Under the pieces are notes generated by a model, which saw only the letters and a program-made list of their open reading frames with translations, was not told where the DNA came from and did no database searches. DNA of 64,000 bases from Candidatus Schneideria nysicola (GTDB lineage: Bacteria; Pseudomonadota; Gammaproteobacteria; Enterobacterales; Enterobacteriaceae): contig NZ_CP074435.1 in the NCBI RefSeq assembly GCF_019923565.1, positions 310,176-374,175 on the forward strand, written 5' to 3'. Position 1 is the stretch's first letter; each line of letters starts with the position of its first letter. Made by a program: the position numbers and the translations under genes. Positions 20,915 to 31,403 of the stretch are shown one piece after another.

Positions 20915-21439
20915 TTATACTTTTTTTGTATTGATAAGAAACTCATCATGAATTTGATTCACCCAATTTTTAATACGTGGTATTGTTAATTCCGGTTGAC
21001 GATCTTGATCAATAGCTAAACCAACAAAGTACTTCTCATTAAGTAAGCCTTTTGATAATTCAAAATGATATCCCTGATTTGACCAATAACCTATTACAGT
21101 AGCCCCTTGCGATACAACAATATTATGTATTATACCCATTGCATCACAGAAATATTCTGCATAATCTTCTTGATCACCACAACCAAAAATTGCTACTTTT
21201 TTGTTATAAAAATCTATTTTTTTTAAACTGGGTATAAAATCATCCCAATCACATTGTACTTCACCATAATACCAAGTAGGAATTCCTAAAATTAGATTAT
21301 TGTATTTTTCTAAATCAGCCTTATTGCTTTTAGCAATATCAAAAATAGAAAAATCATTTCTTGAATTCTGTTCAATTAAATAAGCAACATTTTCAGTATT
21401 ACCAGTGTCACTACCGAAAAAAATACCAGCTTTAATCAT
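20915..21439 (-). CDS. fldA: Flavodoxin 1
   Basis: FMN electron carrier, a donor for IspG and other radical or reductive enzymes. The phosphate-binding loop GSDTGNTENVA lies at residues ~9-19; the FMN-stacking loops are PTWYYGE and GCGDQEDYAEYFCDA. Length 174 against 176. It supports ispG at 42 kb, which needs flavodoxin-type reduction (known for the family). Confidence 0.96.
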   Translation of the reverse strand: MIKAGIFFGSDTGNTENVAYLIEQNSRNDFSIFDIAKSNKADLEKYNNLILGIPTWYYGEVQCDWDDFIPSLKKIDFYNKKVAIFGCGDQEDYAEYFCDAMGIIHNIVVSQGATVIGYWSNQGYHFELSKGLLNEKYFVGLAIDQDRQPELTIPRIKNWVNQIHDEFLINTKKV

Positions 21440-21616
21440 ATTGAAATCCTCAGAAAACGGAAAGCTTATAGGAATTTATTAAAATTTTTAATTTTTTCTA
21501 AAATTTAGAAAATATATAATTTTAATTGTATAATAAAATTAAAAATTTTATCAATATTTCTTCTTTTTAAAGTATAAAATATTCATCAAACTTCTCATAC
21601 ATTAGAGGACTATTAG

Positions 21617-22273
21617 ATGTCTATTATAAATTCATTACTATATTCTTATAATGAGGAAAATTTGTTTCATTCCAATTTGGTTTGGAGTATTTATATAATA
21701 ATATTTGTTATTCTTATTCTTGAAAATGGGATTATTCCTGCTTCTTTTTTACCAGGAGATAGTTTATTAATTTTTGTTGGTTTACTTGTATCAAAGGGAG
21801 TACTAAATTTACCTATTACCTTGTTTTTACTCACCACTGCAGCAGGCATTGGTAGTTGGATAAGTTATTTACAAGGTCAATGGTTAAGAAAAAACAGAAA
21901 CATGAAAAAATGGTTAATTTATTTACCAAACCAATCTTATCAAAAAACTTATAATATATTTTATCGATATGGATTATCTGCATTATTTTTTGTTCGTTTT
22001 ATTGTGTTTGCAAGAACATTATTACCTATTTTGGTTGGATTCTATGGATTAAGTAATATACAATTTCAATTATTTAATTGGATTAGTGCATTTTTTTGGG
22101 TATTAGTTTTAGTTTTATTGGGATTTTTTATTGGTGAAAATCCTTTTTTTCAAATATATGAAAAAAATTTTTTACTATTCCTACTAATAGTATCAGCTAT
22201 ATTTATTATTATAGGAATAACAAGTTTTATATTAATATATATACGTAAAATAAAGGAGAAAAAAAATAATTAA
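21617..22273 (+). CDS. yqjA: DedA-family membrane transporter YqjA
   Basis: Polytopic inner-membrane protein of the DedA family, whose members act in lipid flipping and proton-motive-force maintenance. LENGIIPASFLPGDSLL carries the conserved Glu and Asp, and FVRFIVFARTLLP the two conserved Arg residues. Alignment is best with E. coli YqjA (220 residues; 218 here). GAGG precedes the ATG. tadA follows after the stop with almost no gap. Confidence 0.85.
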   Translation: MSIINSLLYSYNEENLFHSNLVWSIYIIIFVILILENGIIPASFLPGDSLLIFVGLLVSKGVLNLPITLFLLTTAAGIGSWISYLQGQWLRKNRNMKKWLIYLPNQSYQKTYNIFYRYGLSALFFVRFIVFARTLLPILVGFYGLSNIQFQLFNWISAFFWVLVLVLLGFFIGENPFFQIYEKNFLLFLLIVSAIFIIIGITSFILIYIRKIKEKKNN

Positions 22274-22289
22274 AGTGAAAGAGAGAATC

Positions 22290-22784
22290 ATGAATATTAA
22301 TAATCAAAAAGATAAACATTGGATGAGTAAAGCTCTTCAATTAGCTAACAATGCTAAAATAAATGGTGAAGTACCTGTGGGAGCAGTATTAGTATTAAAA
22401 AATAATATTATAGGAGAAGGATGGAATTGTTCTATTACACATTGTGACCCTACAGCACATGCCGAAATTGTCGCTTTACGACAAGGTAGTAAAAATATAA
22501 AGAATTATAGATTATTAGATTCTGTAATGTATGTTACTATAGAACCATGTATAATGTGTGCAGGAGCAATGATTCATGCCAGAATTAAACGTCTAGTTTT
22601 TGCCAATTATAGTAAAAAAACCGGAGCAGTCGGATCATTTATTAATATATTAAGATATCCAGGTATTAATCATCTTATTATATTAAACCGTCCATTGATG
22701 AGTGAAAGAGCTTCCCTACAACTAAAAAATTTTTTTAAAGAACGCCGTATACAACAAAAGAATAATAAAATAAATAGAAGATAG
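22290..22784 (+). CDS. tadA: tRNA-specific adenosine deaminase
   Basis: Deaminates A34 of tRNA-Arg(ACG) to inosine. Zinc site: HAE (PTAHAEIVAL) and PCxxC (EPCIMCAGAMIHARI). I chose ATG 22290, preceded by GAGAG, rather than in-frame GTG 22275. Length 164 against 167. Confidence 0.95.
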   Translation: MNINNQKDKHWMSKALQLANNAKINGEVPVGAVLVLKNNIIGEGWNCSITHCDPTAHAEIVALRQGSKNIKNYRLLDSVMYVTIEPCIMCAGAMIHARIKRLVFANYSKKTGAVGSFINILRYPGINHLIILNRPLMSERASLQLKNFFKERRIQQKNNKINRR

Positions 22785-22812
22785 TCAGTCACCATGCCAT
22801 GCCTTTTTTTTC

Positions 22813-23838
22813 TTAATCTTTTTTAAGATAATGATTTATTACCTTTTCAATAGGGAGAAGTAATAAATTTTCTTTAGAACTAGGTAAAATGGCATTGACT
22901 CGTAAGTACCACCAATTTTTTCTCGCAAAAGTACGGCATTTTACTGCATCTTTTTCTGTCATGAGTAATATGAAATGAGAATGTGTAGGGATTAAATTAA
23001 TCAAATCTTTTTCTTGATAATGTTGATGATCGGAAAAATTCACTTCTTTTATAGGTAAAATTCCATATTCTTTTAATGTACAAAAAAATCGTCTTGGATA
23101 ACCAATTCCTGCAATAGCTACTATTTTTTTGTTTTTTAATTCACTTAATGAAATACTTTCATTACTTAATAAATTTACTATTAAATCAGGCTGAATTTTC
23201 ATAGGGGTTTCACGGGCATCTCTTATCTTACCCCCGTTCACAATAATTTCTTGTACACTATTAAGTCTATATTGTCTTTCTCGCATTGGTCCTGCAGGAA
23301 TCCACCACCCATTTCCAAAACGACGAATACCATCTATAACTACCCATTCGATATCTCTAGCCAATGCATAATGTTGTAATCCATCATCAGATACTATTAC
23401 GTCTAAATCATTATTTTTTATTAAAAACTCTACGGCATCTATTCTTCTTGGTGCTACAGCAACCGATACTCCTGTACGTTGCCAAATTAGTAAAGGTTCA
23501 TCACCACATTGATTACTCATCGTAGTAGAATTTACTAAAAGAGGATATGTTACAGAACATGAACCATAGCCTCTTGATACTACTCCAACACGCCATCCTC
23601 TTCTTTTTAATTTTTCTACTAACCAAATAACTAATGGAGTTTTGCCTGTTCCTCCTATTGTTAAATTGCCTATGACGATTATGGCTAATGGGAAACGCTT
23701 TATTTGAAATAAACCAATACGATAACTCAATCGAATTAAAGTAGTAATTAATCCATATAACAAAGAAAATGGGATTAAAAATGGCATACATATTAAACGT
23801 AGTAAAAAAGCATTATGATACCAAATGTTATTGATCAT
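22813..23838 (-). CDS. lpxK: Tetraacyldisaccharide 4'-kinase
   Basis: Sixth step of lipid A synthesis, phosphorylating the 4' position at the inner membrane. N-terminal hydrophobic segment, P-loop GNLTIGGTGKTP (residues ~57-68), DDGLQH and MTEKDAVKC motifs. Length 341 against 328. Follows msbA by 4 bases, as in the enteric msbA-lpxK operon. Confidence 0.96.
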   Translation of the reverse strand: MINNIWYHNAFLLRLICMPFLIPFSLLYGLITTLIRLSYRIGLFQIKRFPLAIIVIGNLTIGGTGKTPLVIWLVEKLKRRGWRVGVVSRGYGSCSVTYPLLVNSTTMSNQCGDEPLLIWQRTGVSVAVAPRRIDAVEFLIKNNDLDVIVSDDGLQHYALARDIEWVVIDGIRRFGNGWWIPAGPMRERQYRLNSVQEIIVNGGKIRDARETPMKIQPDLIVNLLSNESISLSELKNKKIVAIAGIGYPRRFFCTLKEYGILPIKEVNFSDHQHYQEKDLINLIPTHSHFILLMTEKDAVKCRTFARKNWWYLRVNAILPSSKENLLLLPIEKVINHYLKKD

Positions 23839-23842
23839 TTAT

Positions 23843-25606
23843 TTATATTGTAAATTGTAGTTGATGTAAATGAGCATATACTCCTCTTTGAGAGAGAAGC
23901 GATTGATGAGTCCCTTTTTCAATAATATGTCCATTGTCTAAAACAAAAATTTCATCAGATTTTTCAACTGTAGACAATCGATGAGCGATAACTAATAGTG
24001 TACGATTGTTCTTAATTTTATTTAAAGCACTTTGAATAGCTTTTTCAGACTGAAAATCTAATGCTGAAGTTGCTTCATCGAGAACTAATATAGGACAATT
24101 TCGAAGTAAAGCTCGTGCAATAGCAATACGTTGTCTTTGCCCTCCTGATAATAACAAACCATTTTCGCCAATAATAGTATCTAAACCCTTATCCATTTTT
24201 TGAATAAAATCCATAGCACAAGCCATATATGCAGCTTTTTCAATGTCTTCACGAGAAGACGTATCTTTACATGCATAAGCAATATTATTCGCAATAGTAT
24301 CATTAAAAAGATAGACATTTTGAGAAACTAAAGCTATCTGATTACGAAGAGAAGTAAGTTTATACTCACGTACATCAATCCCATCCAGTAAAATTTCTCC
24401 TTCTTGTATCTCATAAAAACGTGTTAATAAATTAACAATAGTAGATTTACCAGAACCAGAACGTCCCACGAATGCAACAGTTTTACCTGCTTCTATTTTT
24501 AAATTAATATCCTTTAAAGAAGGTTTATTTTTTCCAGGATAAAAAAATGTCACATGATTAAAAATAATATCTCCTCTAACAGATTTTATTTCTTTGGTAC
24601 CGTCATCTTTGGCAGTTTCCATATCTAAAATAGAGAAGAGAGTTTGACACGCCGCCATCCCAATTTGAAATTGGGTATTAATATTCGTTAGTGATTTTAA
24701 TGGTCGCATCATAGCCAACATGGATGAAAAGATTAATGTTACGACACCCGCTGTTAAATTTTCTATAATTGCTGGAAAACTTGCCGCATAAAGAATAGAA
24801 GCAAGTGCCAAAGAAGTAATAAATTGAATTAATGGATCAGAACCAGAAGATGCCGTGACCATTTTCATGGTTTGTTGACGTACACGATTGCTAATTTGAT
24901 AAAAACGTTCATTTTCTAATTTTTGACCTCCAAAAATTAAAATTTCTTTATGACCTTTTAATACTTGTTCTGCATTTGTTGTTACTTGACTCATATTATT
25001 TTGTATTTTTTTAGCGATTTTTCTAAATCGATTAGATATAAGCTTAAAAGCAAGTGAAACTAATGGACTAATTATTACTAAAATTAGTGATAATTGCCAA
25101 CTATAATAAAACATCATAAAAAAAAGACCAAGAATGGATGCACCTTCACGAATAATAGTAATTAATATAGTAGAAGAGGCTGTAGCAATTTGTTCTGTAT
25201 CGTAAGTAATACGAGATAGCAGAGATCCTGTAGATTGTTGATCAAAAAAAGAAACTGGCATCTCAATAATATGATTAAATAGTTTTCGACGCATTTCTAG
25301 AACGACTTTTCCTGAAACCCAAGATAGACAATAATGATAAATAAATCCACTCATTCCTCTTAATATCATTAGACTAATAATAGCTAATGGCATCCAATTT
25401 AAAACATTCATATGATTTCTTGTATTGGTATTAAAACCTTCATCAAGTAAGGGTTTTAATAAAGATAATATTAAAATATCCGTTATTGCATTTAAAATTA
25501 AGAATATTATAGAAATAATTAAACCAATACGAAATGGAAATATAATAGGCCAAAGACGATAAAATATTCTGCGATTATTATTTTTTTTACGTTTTATTCC
25601 TTTCAT
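23843..25606 (-). CDS. msbA: Lipid A flippase, ABC exporter MsbA
   Basis: Homodimeric ABC exporter that flips core-lipid A to the periplasmic leaflet. Six membrane helices (residues ~1-320), then the ATPase domain: Walker A GRSGSGKST, signature LLSGGQRQR, Walker B ILVLDEATSAL. Length 587 against 582. Its retention with lpxK and the hldE genes argues that LPS is still made. Confidence 0.97.
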   Translation of the reverse strand: MKGIKRKKNNNRRIFYRLWPIIFPFRIGLIISIIFLILNAITDILILSLLKPLLDEGFNTNTRNHMNVLNWMPLAIISLMILRGMSGFIYHYCLSWVSGKVVLEMRRKLFNHIIEMPVSFFDQQSTGSLLSRITYDTEQIATASSTILITIIREGASILGLFFMMFYYSWQLSLILVIISPLVSLAFKLISNRFRKIAKKIQNNMSQVTTNAEQVLKGHKEILIFGGQKLENERFYQISNRVRQQTMKMVTASSGSDPLIQFITSLALASILYAASFPAIIENLTAGVVTLIFSSMLAMMRPLKSLTNINTQFQIGMAACQTLFSILDMETAKDDGTKEIKSVRGDIIFNHVTFFYPGKNKPSLKDINLKIEAGKTVAFVGRSGSGKSTIVNLLTRFYEIQEGEILLDGIDVREYKLTSLRNQIALVSQNVYLFNDTIANNIAYACKDTSSREDIEKAAYMACAMDFIQKMDKGLDTIIGENGLLLSGGQRQRIAIARALLRNCPILVLDEATSALDFQSEKAIQSALNKIKNNRTLLVIAHRLSTVEKSDEIFVLDNGHIIEKGTHQSLLSQRGVYAHLHQLQFTI

Positions 25607-25738
25607 ACATAATCTGAGTCTGAATTGGAAATTTAAAAAAAGAAAAGATTGATTAAAAAATTATAATGAATTGATCAATGAATGAGAGTATCGAACTATA
25701 AAATAAGTTGATTGAAGAAATTATTTTATTAATTAATA

Positions 25739-26407
25739 TTAATTTGCAATTTGCTTCGATTTCTCAATTAAAAGAAGACGATATGTAATTAAATCATCAA
25801 TTGTTAACACTGGCATATCGTGTTTATAAGAAAAAGATATAATTTCAGAAGTATTGGCCATACTACCATCTTCATTTGTAACTTCACATATCACACCTGC
25901 TGGTTTTAATCCTGCAAGACAAGCTAAATCAACCGCCGCTTCTGTATGACCTTTTCGAGAAAGAACTCCTCCAATTTCCGCACGCAAAGGAAATACATGT
26001 CCAGGACGATTAAGATCAGAAGGTTTAGCATTATCTTCAATGGCCGTACGAATAGTAGTTAAACGATCATTGGCTGATACACCCGTTGTAACACCTTGAG
26101 CCGCTTCTATTGTCACAGTAAAAGCAGTACGATAATGACTAGTATTATATTTTACCATCATAGGTAATTGTAGTCTGTCACAGAGCTCTTTAGTTAAACA
26201 AAGACAAACAATTCCACTACCATGACGAATAGATAAAGCCATTTGTTCTACAGTCATATTCTCTGCAGCAAAAATCATATCACCTTCATTTTCTCTATTT
26301 TCGTTATCTAATACCAATATACCGCGTCCAGTACGTAAGGCATTTAATGCATTTTCTACACGTTTTATTGGAGTTCCGAATTTCGAAAGAAGTATTCGAT
26401 GATTCAT
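25739..26407 (-). CDS. ribB: 3,4-Dihydroxy-2-butanone-4-phosphate synthase
   Basis: Converts ribulose 5-phosphate to the four-carbon unit of riboflavin. [15 protein letters not shown] (acidic catalytic loop), [18 protein letters not shown] and GHTEAAVDL are intact. Length 222 against 217; stand-alone RibB type. The 133-base gap upstream shows none of the FMN-riboswitch signatures that precede ribB in E. coli. Confidence 0.97.
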   Translation of the reverse strand: MNHRILLSKFGTPIKRVENALNALRTGRGILVLDNENRENEGDMIFAAENMTVEQMALSIRHGSGIVCLCLTKELCDRLQLPMMVKYNTSHYRTAFTVTIEAAQGVTTGVSANDRLTTIRTAIEDNAKPSDLNRPGHVFPLRAEIGGVLSRKGHTEAAVDLACLAGLKPAGVICEVTNEDGSMANTSEIISFSYKHDMPVLTIDDLITYRLLLIEKSKQIAN

Positions 26408-26540
26408 GAAATTATCCTTTTAATGTATCAAAAATCAATATTTTATACTTATTATACAATAATAATTTTTAGATTCTACAGAAATCAATATTTTATTACA
26501 TATAGAATTCATTCATTTTTAGTATTCAAAAAAAATTTAA

Positions 26541-27014
26541 CTATAAATTTCTTTTAATAGTATTAATAATACGAGTAGTCGAACAATTACTCTTAAAGGG
26601 TAAAATTTTTATATAACCTCCATTTTCTATAACTTCTTTACTCCCTATTATTTCATTAATTTTATAATCCCCTCCTTTTACAAGATAATGAGGTAAAATA
26701 TTTACAATTAATCGATAAGGGGTATCTTCATAAAAGGGTATAACCCAATCTACTGTTTTTAATGCAGATAACATAATCATACGATGTGCTAAAGAATTTA
26801 CCGGACGATTTTTTCCTTTTAATCGTTGAACTGAACTATCACTATTGATAGCTACAATTAATTTATCTCCTAACTTTTTTGCATGAGATAAATAACTAAT
26901 ATGACCAACATGTAAAATATCAAATACACCGTTTGTCATAACTATCTTCTCACCCCTTTTACGAGATAAATATAATAAAGACTTTAATTTTGATTCAGTA
27001 ATAATATTAGTCAT
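26541..27014 (-). CDS. hldE: Heptose-1-phosphate adenylyltransferase (HldE C-terminal domain as a separate gene)
   Basis: Equivalent to residues ~320-477 of E. coli HldE: charges D-glycero-beta-D-manno-heptose 1-phosphate with AMP to give ADP-heptose for the LPS core. Nucleotidyltransferase HxGH is present in [11 protein letters not shown], with VKGGDYK and GSKEV further on. 157 residues. Its ATG overlaps the stop of the kinase gene (TAATG, base 27014 shared), so translation by termination-reinitiation is likely. Fission of the normally bifunctional enzyme has occurred in the interdomain linker. Confidence 0.92.
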   Translation of the reverse strand: MTNIITESKLKSLLYLSRKRGEKIVMTNGVFDILHVGHISYLSHAKKLGDKLIVAINSDSSVQRLKGKNRPVNSLAHRMIMLSALKTVDWVIPFYEDTPYRLIVNILPHYLVKGGDYKINEIIGSKEVIENGGYIKILPFKSNCSTTRIINTIKRNL

Positions 27015-27982
27015 TAATATAGTGATGGATTATAATTTTTAATGGCATTTTCTAATTCTCTTAAATTAAGAGTAGATGTTCCAAATTTACTAACAACTAC
27101 ACTAGCGGCAATATTAGCTATAAAACAAGATTGTTCTAAATTATTTCCTGCTGCTAATGATATACCTAATACAGCAATAACTGTATCACCTGCACCCGTT
27201 ACATCGTATACTTTTTTAGCTTTAGATAAAAAATATATTGGTTCTTTATGGAGTTGCAATAACACCATACCTTTTTCGGAACGTGTAATTAAAAGTGCTG
27301 TTAGTTTACAATCATAAATTAACGTCATACTATGTTTAATTAACTCTTTTTCATTGGTACAATGACCTATTACCGATTCTAATTCAGAAATATTAGGAGT
27401 TAATAAAGTCGCACCTTTATATTGAGTAAAGTCTGTACCTTTAGGATCTACTAATATAGGAATATTAAATTTTCTTGCAATAGTAATAATTTCTTGTACA
27501 TTATCTAGTGTTCCTTTTGCATAATCTGATAAAATTAATACATTAACTTTTGATAATATAGATTGAATACGTTTTAGTATAGAAATACGATTTATTTTAT
27601 TGAAATGTTTTTCAAAATCAATTCTAACCAAGGGATTTTTTTTAGAAAAAATTCTTAATTTAGTAATAGTAGGATAATCTACAAGAGAGGTAATATTTTT
27701 ACAAGAAATACCCATCTCTTTAAGTTTTTTTATAAGAGATTGTGCCGCATCATCTCTTCCAATCAATCCAATTAAATGAGCATATGCTCCTAAAGAAACG
27801 ATATTCATTGCAATATTAGCACTTCCTCCAGGACGATCTTCCATAGAATCCATTTTTATAATAGGTATTGTAGGAAATTCAGGAGAAAAACGATGAGTAT
27901 GTCCATACCAATATCGATCTAAAATTATATCACCTACTATTAATATAGTAGTTTGATAAAAATTGGATAAAGGAAATTTCAT
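27014..27982 (-). CDS. hldE: D-glycero-beta-D-manno-heptose-7-phosphate kinase (HldE N-terminal domain as a separate gene)
   Basis: Ribokinase-family kinase domain of HldE, 322 residues. Seen: [19 protein letters not shown], and the C-terminal VTGAGDT anion-hole/catalytic Asp motif. It ends NPSLY-stop in the segment that links the two domains in E. coli HldE (477 residues; the two pieces here total 479). Both domains look intact, so the heptose pathway may still work. Confidence 0.93.
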   Translation of the reverse strand: MKFPLSNFYQTTILIVGDIILDRYWYGHTHRFSPEFPTIPIIKMDSMEDRPGGSANIAMNIVSLGAYAHLIGLIGRDDAAQSLIKKLKEMGISCKNITSLVDYPTITKLRIFSKKNPLVRIDFEKHFNKINRISILKRIQSILSKVNVLILSDYAKGTLDNVQEIITIARKFNIPILVDPKGTDFTQYKGATLLTPNISELESVIGHCTNEKELIKHSMTLIYDCKLTALLITRSEKGMVLLQLHKEPIYFLSKAKKVYDVTGAGDTVIAVLGISLAAGNNLEQSCFIANIAASVVVSKFGTSTLNLRELENAIKNYNPSLY

Positions 27983-28016
27983 CTATATCATTCCAATTTA
28001 TAATCTCATTAATAAA

Positions 28017-29687
28017 TTAATATTTTGGATTCCAAAAATTTTTTTCTATAAGCATAGAAGAAATTTTGTCGATATTATATAATTTTTCAGAATATAAATT
28101 ACTACTACTATTCAAATTTTTTTTTACTATTTCTATAGCAATAGCACGTATAATTTCTCGAATATTTTTTATATCTGGTAGAATCATACTATCATTCCCA
28201 TAAAGTAATGGAGAATAATGTGCTAATATTCGACTAGCTAAAATAAATATATCATTAGTAATTTTTCTAATTCCACTTGATAATATTCCTAATCCTATAC
28301 TAGGAAAAATATAAATATTATTACATTGACTTATATAGTGTATTTTTTCTTTGTATTTAATAGGAGAAAATGGACTACCTGTAGCAATTAATGCATTTCC
28401 ATTTGTCCAATTTAATATATCATCGGGTTTTGCTTCAGATTGTGAAGTAGGATTGGATAAAGGCATAATAATTGGTTTATTACAAAACTTATACATTGTA
28501 CGAATAATGTTTTCAGTAAATAATCCACCTATTCCAGAAACCCCAATTAATATTGTAGGTTTAGCATGATAAATAACATCTTCTAATGATATTTGAGATT
28601 GAGATATTTTCCAATTTTGAATATCTTTAGAAGATTTTACAAAAGATCTTTGAGAATAATTTAATTTATCTATATGTTTGTCTGTTAGTAAACCATAACG
28701 ATCGATCATAAATATTCTTTTTTTAGCTTCTTCTTGTTGTAATCCTTCTTCTTCCATCATAGAAAGAAGTTGATTAGCGATTCCACATCCAGCAGATCCG
28801 GCACCTACACATACTATAATTTGATCTCTAATTTTCTTGTTCATTGATTTACTAGTAGCTAAAATACATCCTAATACTACAGAGGCTGTACCTTGAATAT
28901 CATCATTAAAACAACATAAATTTTTATAGTATTTATTCAATAAAAATAGAGCATTATCTTGTGCAAAATCTTCAAATTGTAATAATACATTTGGCCAAAT
29001 TTTATAAATTATTCGAATAAAAGTATCAATAAATTCATAATATTTTTCTTTAGATATACGTTCTTTTTTTAACCCAAGATATAAAGGATTATTAAGTAAT
29101 TCTGTGTTATTTGTTCCAACATCTAAAATAATAGGAAGAGTATAGTGAGGATGTATACCACCTAATGCAGTATAAAGAGATAATTTGCCTACAGATATTT
29201 CAATACCACCTATTCCTTGATCACCTATTCCTAAAATACGTTCACCATCTGTTACTACTATAACTTTTATGTCTTTCTTATTAAGAGAAATATTATTTAA
29301 TATTTTTTCTATTTCTTTAGTATTTGTTGTATAGGATAAAAATAATGCTGATCGTGATGTTAAATAAGGTATATCAGAAAATTTCTGACAAGCTTCCCCT
29401 ACAGTAGGAGTATAAATAATAGGCAAAACATCATATAAATAAGATTGTAAAAAGTAATAAAATAAAATCTCATTAGTATTTTTTATACTACGTAAATAAA
29501 TATAACGATCTATATTAGAATGTAAATTTTGATATTGTTTCCAAATACGATTTGTTTGTTCTCTTATATTTTCTATTTTATATGGAAATAATCCTTCTAT
29601 ATTGAATTTATTTCTTTCCTTCATAGAAAAAGCATTGTCTTTATTACAAAGAGGAAAATTTAATAAGACAGATTTTATATCTAACAT
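28017..29687 (-). CDS. maeA: NAD-dependent malic enzyme
   Basis: Oxidative decarboxylation of malate to pyruvate. YTPTVGEACQKF (tyrosine of the catalytic site), VTDGERILGIGDQG, the FEDFAQDNA metal loop, FNDDIQGTA and the GAGSAGCGIA nucleotide fold are present. Length 556 against 565. An anaplerotic enzyme of this kind links imported or TCA dicarboxylates to pyruvate and, via LpdA-containing complexes, acetyl-CoA (inference). Confidence 0.95.
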   Translation of the reverse strand: MLDIKSVLLNFPLCNKDNAFSMKERNKFNIEGLFPYKIENIREQTNRIWKQYQNLHSNIDRYIYLRSIKNTNEILFYYFLQSYLYDVLPIIYTPTVGEACQKFSDIPYLTSRSALFLSYTTNTKEIEKILNNISLNKKDIKVIVVTDGERILGIGDQGIGGIEISVGKLSLYTALGGIHPHYTLPIILDVGTNNTELLNNPLYLGLKKERISKEKYYEFIDTFIRIIYKIWPNVLLQFEDFAQDNALFLLNKYYKNLCCFNDDIQGTASVVLGCILATSKSMNKKIRDQIIVCVGAGSAGCGIANQLLSMMEEEGLQQEEAKKRIFMIDRYGLLTDKHIDKLNYSQRSFVKSSKDIQNWKISQSQISLEDVIYHAKPTILIGVSGIGGLFTENIIRTMYKFCNKPIIMPLSNPTSQSEAKPDDILNWTNGNALIATGSPFSPIKYKEKIHYISQCNNIYIFPSIGLGILSSGIRKITNDIFILASRILAHYSPLLYGNDSMILPDIKNIREIIRAIAIEIVKKNLNSSSNLYSEKLYNIDKISSMLIEKNFWNPKY

Positions 29688-29913
29688 TTTTTTTAATTTT
29701 TCATTAATTTAAAAATTTTTAATTTATCTTATTGTATTTTACATTAGGTTAAAATAATATTCTATTTTATTTAAATCATAAATAAAATATTTTATGAAAG
29801 GTATTTATCTATATTATTTATGTTATAATGTAATCTATAATTTTATTATTTTTTAATATTTTTTAATAAAATTTAAGAAAGATTCTATCTAAATATTCTA
29901 TATTAGGAAAAAA

Positions 29914-30744
29914 ATGGAAAGAAATAATATAAAAAATTTAAAAGAAATTATTGAATCTTCTTTTGAAGATTCTAATAATCCTTCTATTAAAAGAGATAAA
30001 AATATTTTATTTGCAATAAATGAAACTATCTCTTTATTAGATAAAGGAGTATTACGTGTAGCTGAAAAAGTAAATGGTAAATGGATAACACATCAATGGA
30101 TTAAGAAAGCTATTTTACTTTCATTTATTATATTTGATAATATCCTTATGCAAAACTCTACAACTCGTTATTATGATAAAATAATGAGTAAATTTTTAGA
30201 ATGGGATGAAAATAATTTTAAGGATACAAGATGTAGAGTAGTACCACCTGCCTCTGTTAGAAAAGGTGCATATATTGGTAAAAATGTAGTTTTAATGCCC
30301 TCTTATGTTAATATTGGTGCTTTTATTGATGAAGGGACTATGGTAGATACTTGGAGTACAGTAGGTTCTTGTGCACAAATAGGAAAGAATGTCCATTTGT
30401 CTGGTGGTGTAGGTATAGGAGGAGTATTGGAACCATTACAAGCCAATCCAACTATTATAGAAGATAATTGTTTTATAGGTGCTCGATCTGAAATTGTTGA
30501 AGGCGTTATAGTTGAAGAAAATTCAGTGATTTCTATGGGAGTATTTATTGGAAAAAGTACTAAAATTTATAATAGAGAAACATCCGAAATACATTATGGT
30601 TATGTTCCATCTGGTTCAGTAGTTGTACCTGGTACATTACCATCTAATTGTGGTTGTTATAGTCTTTCTTGTGCGATTATTGTTAAAAAAGTAGACGCTA
30701 AAACCAGATCTAAAACAAGTATTAATGATATATTACGCATCTAA
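29914..30744 (+). CDS. dapD: 2,3,4,5-Tetrahydropyridine-2,6-dicarboxylate N-succinyltransferase
   Basis: Succinylase step of diaminopimelate/lysine synthesis. Left-handed beta-helix hexapeptide repeats fill the C-terminal half ([52 protein letters not shown]). Length 276 against 274. Supplies both peptidoglycan DAP and, in a nutritional symbiont, lysine. A 226-base gap lies upstream. Confidence 0.97.
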   Translation: MERNNIKNLKEIIESSFEDSNNPSIKRDKNILFAINETISLLDKGVLRVAEKVNGKWITHQWIKKAILLSFIIFDNILMQNSTTRYYDKIMSKFLEWDENNFKDTRCRVVPPASVRKGAYIGKNVVLMPSYVNIGAFIDEGTMVDTWSTVGSCAQIGKNVHLSGGVGIGGVLEPLQANPTIIEDNCFIGARSEIVEGVIVEENSVISMGVFIGKSTKIYNRETSEIHYGYVPSGSVVVPGTLPSNCGCYSLSCAIIVKKVDAKTRSKTSINDILRI

Positions 30745-30783
30745 TAAAGTTAGGAGTATATAGGAGTAATAGGTTAGTTAGTA

Positions 30784-31389
30784 TTAAGATAACCAATATT
30801 CGATGATGTTTTTTAATCTATTTAATCCAATCTTTTTTAAAGAAGAAAAAGGTATAAACTGAACACTACTAGTAGATATGATGTTATAAAATTTATTAAT
30901 TTGATATTTACTAGAATTATAAGATAATTTATCAATTTTATTAATTAATATAACAAGAGGTATTTTTTTATATATTGAAATTTTTATAATTTGATAATCA
31001 AAATCCTTTAATAATTGACGAATATCAATTAATAATACTAATCCTTTTAGGCTATTTCTATAGCAAATATATTCTTTAATAATTTTTTCCCAATAAAATT
31101 TTGATTTTTTATTTTCTAAAGTTTTAGAATATCCATAACCAGGTAAATCTACTAATCTTTTTCCATCTTGAATTTCAAATAAATTAATGAATTTTGTTCT
31201 ACCTGGTATTTTACTAGTGAGAGCAATTTTTTTTTTATTCAATATATTAATAACGCTAGATTTTCCTACATTTGAACGTCCAGTAAAGGCAACTTCTTTC
31301 CCATAATCAAATGGTAAAGAACTTCTATCCGGTGCACTAGTAAGGAAACGAAGAGGATTAGAATCATTAAATGTTTTGTTTTTTTTCAT
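30784..31389 (-). CDS. engB: Ribosome biogenesis GTPase YihA/EngB
   Basis: Circularly ordered small GTPase used in 50S assembly. G1 GRSNVGKSS, G3 DLPGYGYSK and G4 NKIDKL are present; the N-terminal SAPDRSSLPFDYGKEVAFTG region is typical. Length 201 against 210. One of three ribosome-linked GTPases in the window (with Der and IF2). Confidence 0.95.
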   Translation of the reverse strand: MKKNKTFNDSNPLRFLTSAPDRSSLPFDYGKEVAFTGRSNVGKSSVINILNKKKIALTSKIPGRTKFINLFEIQDGKRLVDLPGYGYSKTLENKKSKFYWEKIIKEYICYRNSLKGLVLLIDIRQLLKDFDYQIIKISIYKKIPLVILINKIDKLSYNSSKYQINKFYNIISTSSVQFIPFSSLKKIGLNRLKNIIEYWLS

Positions 31390-31403
31390 TGTTTATAATT
31401 TTT

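Noticed and set aside
26429-26500. Repeated AATCAATATTTTA upstream of ribB as operator sites
   Set aside because: The two copies are short and AT-only apart from one C; chance repeats are expected in such DNA.
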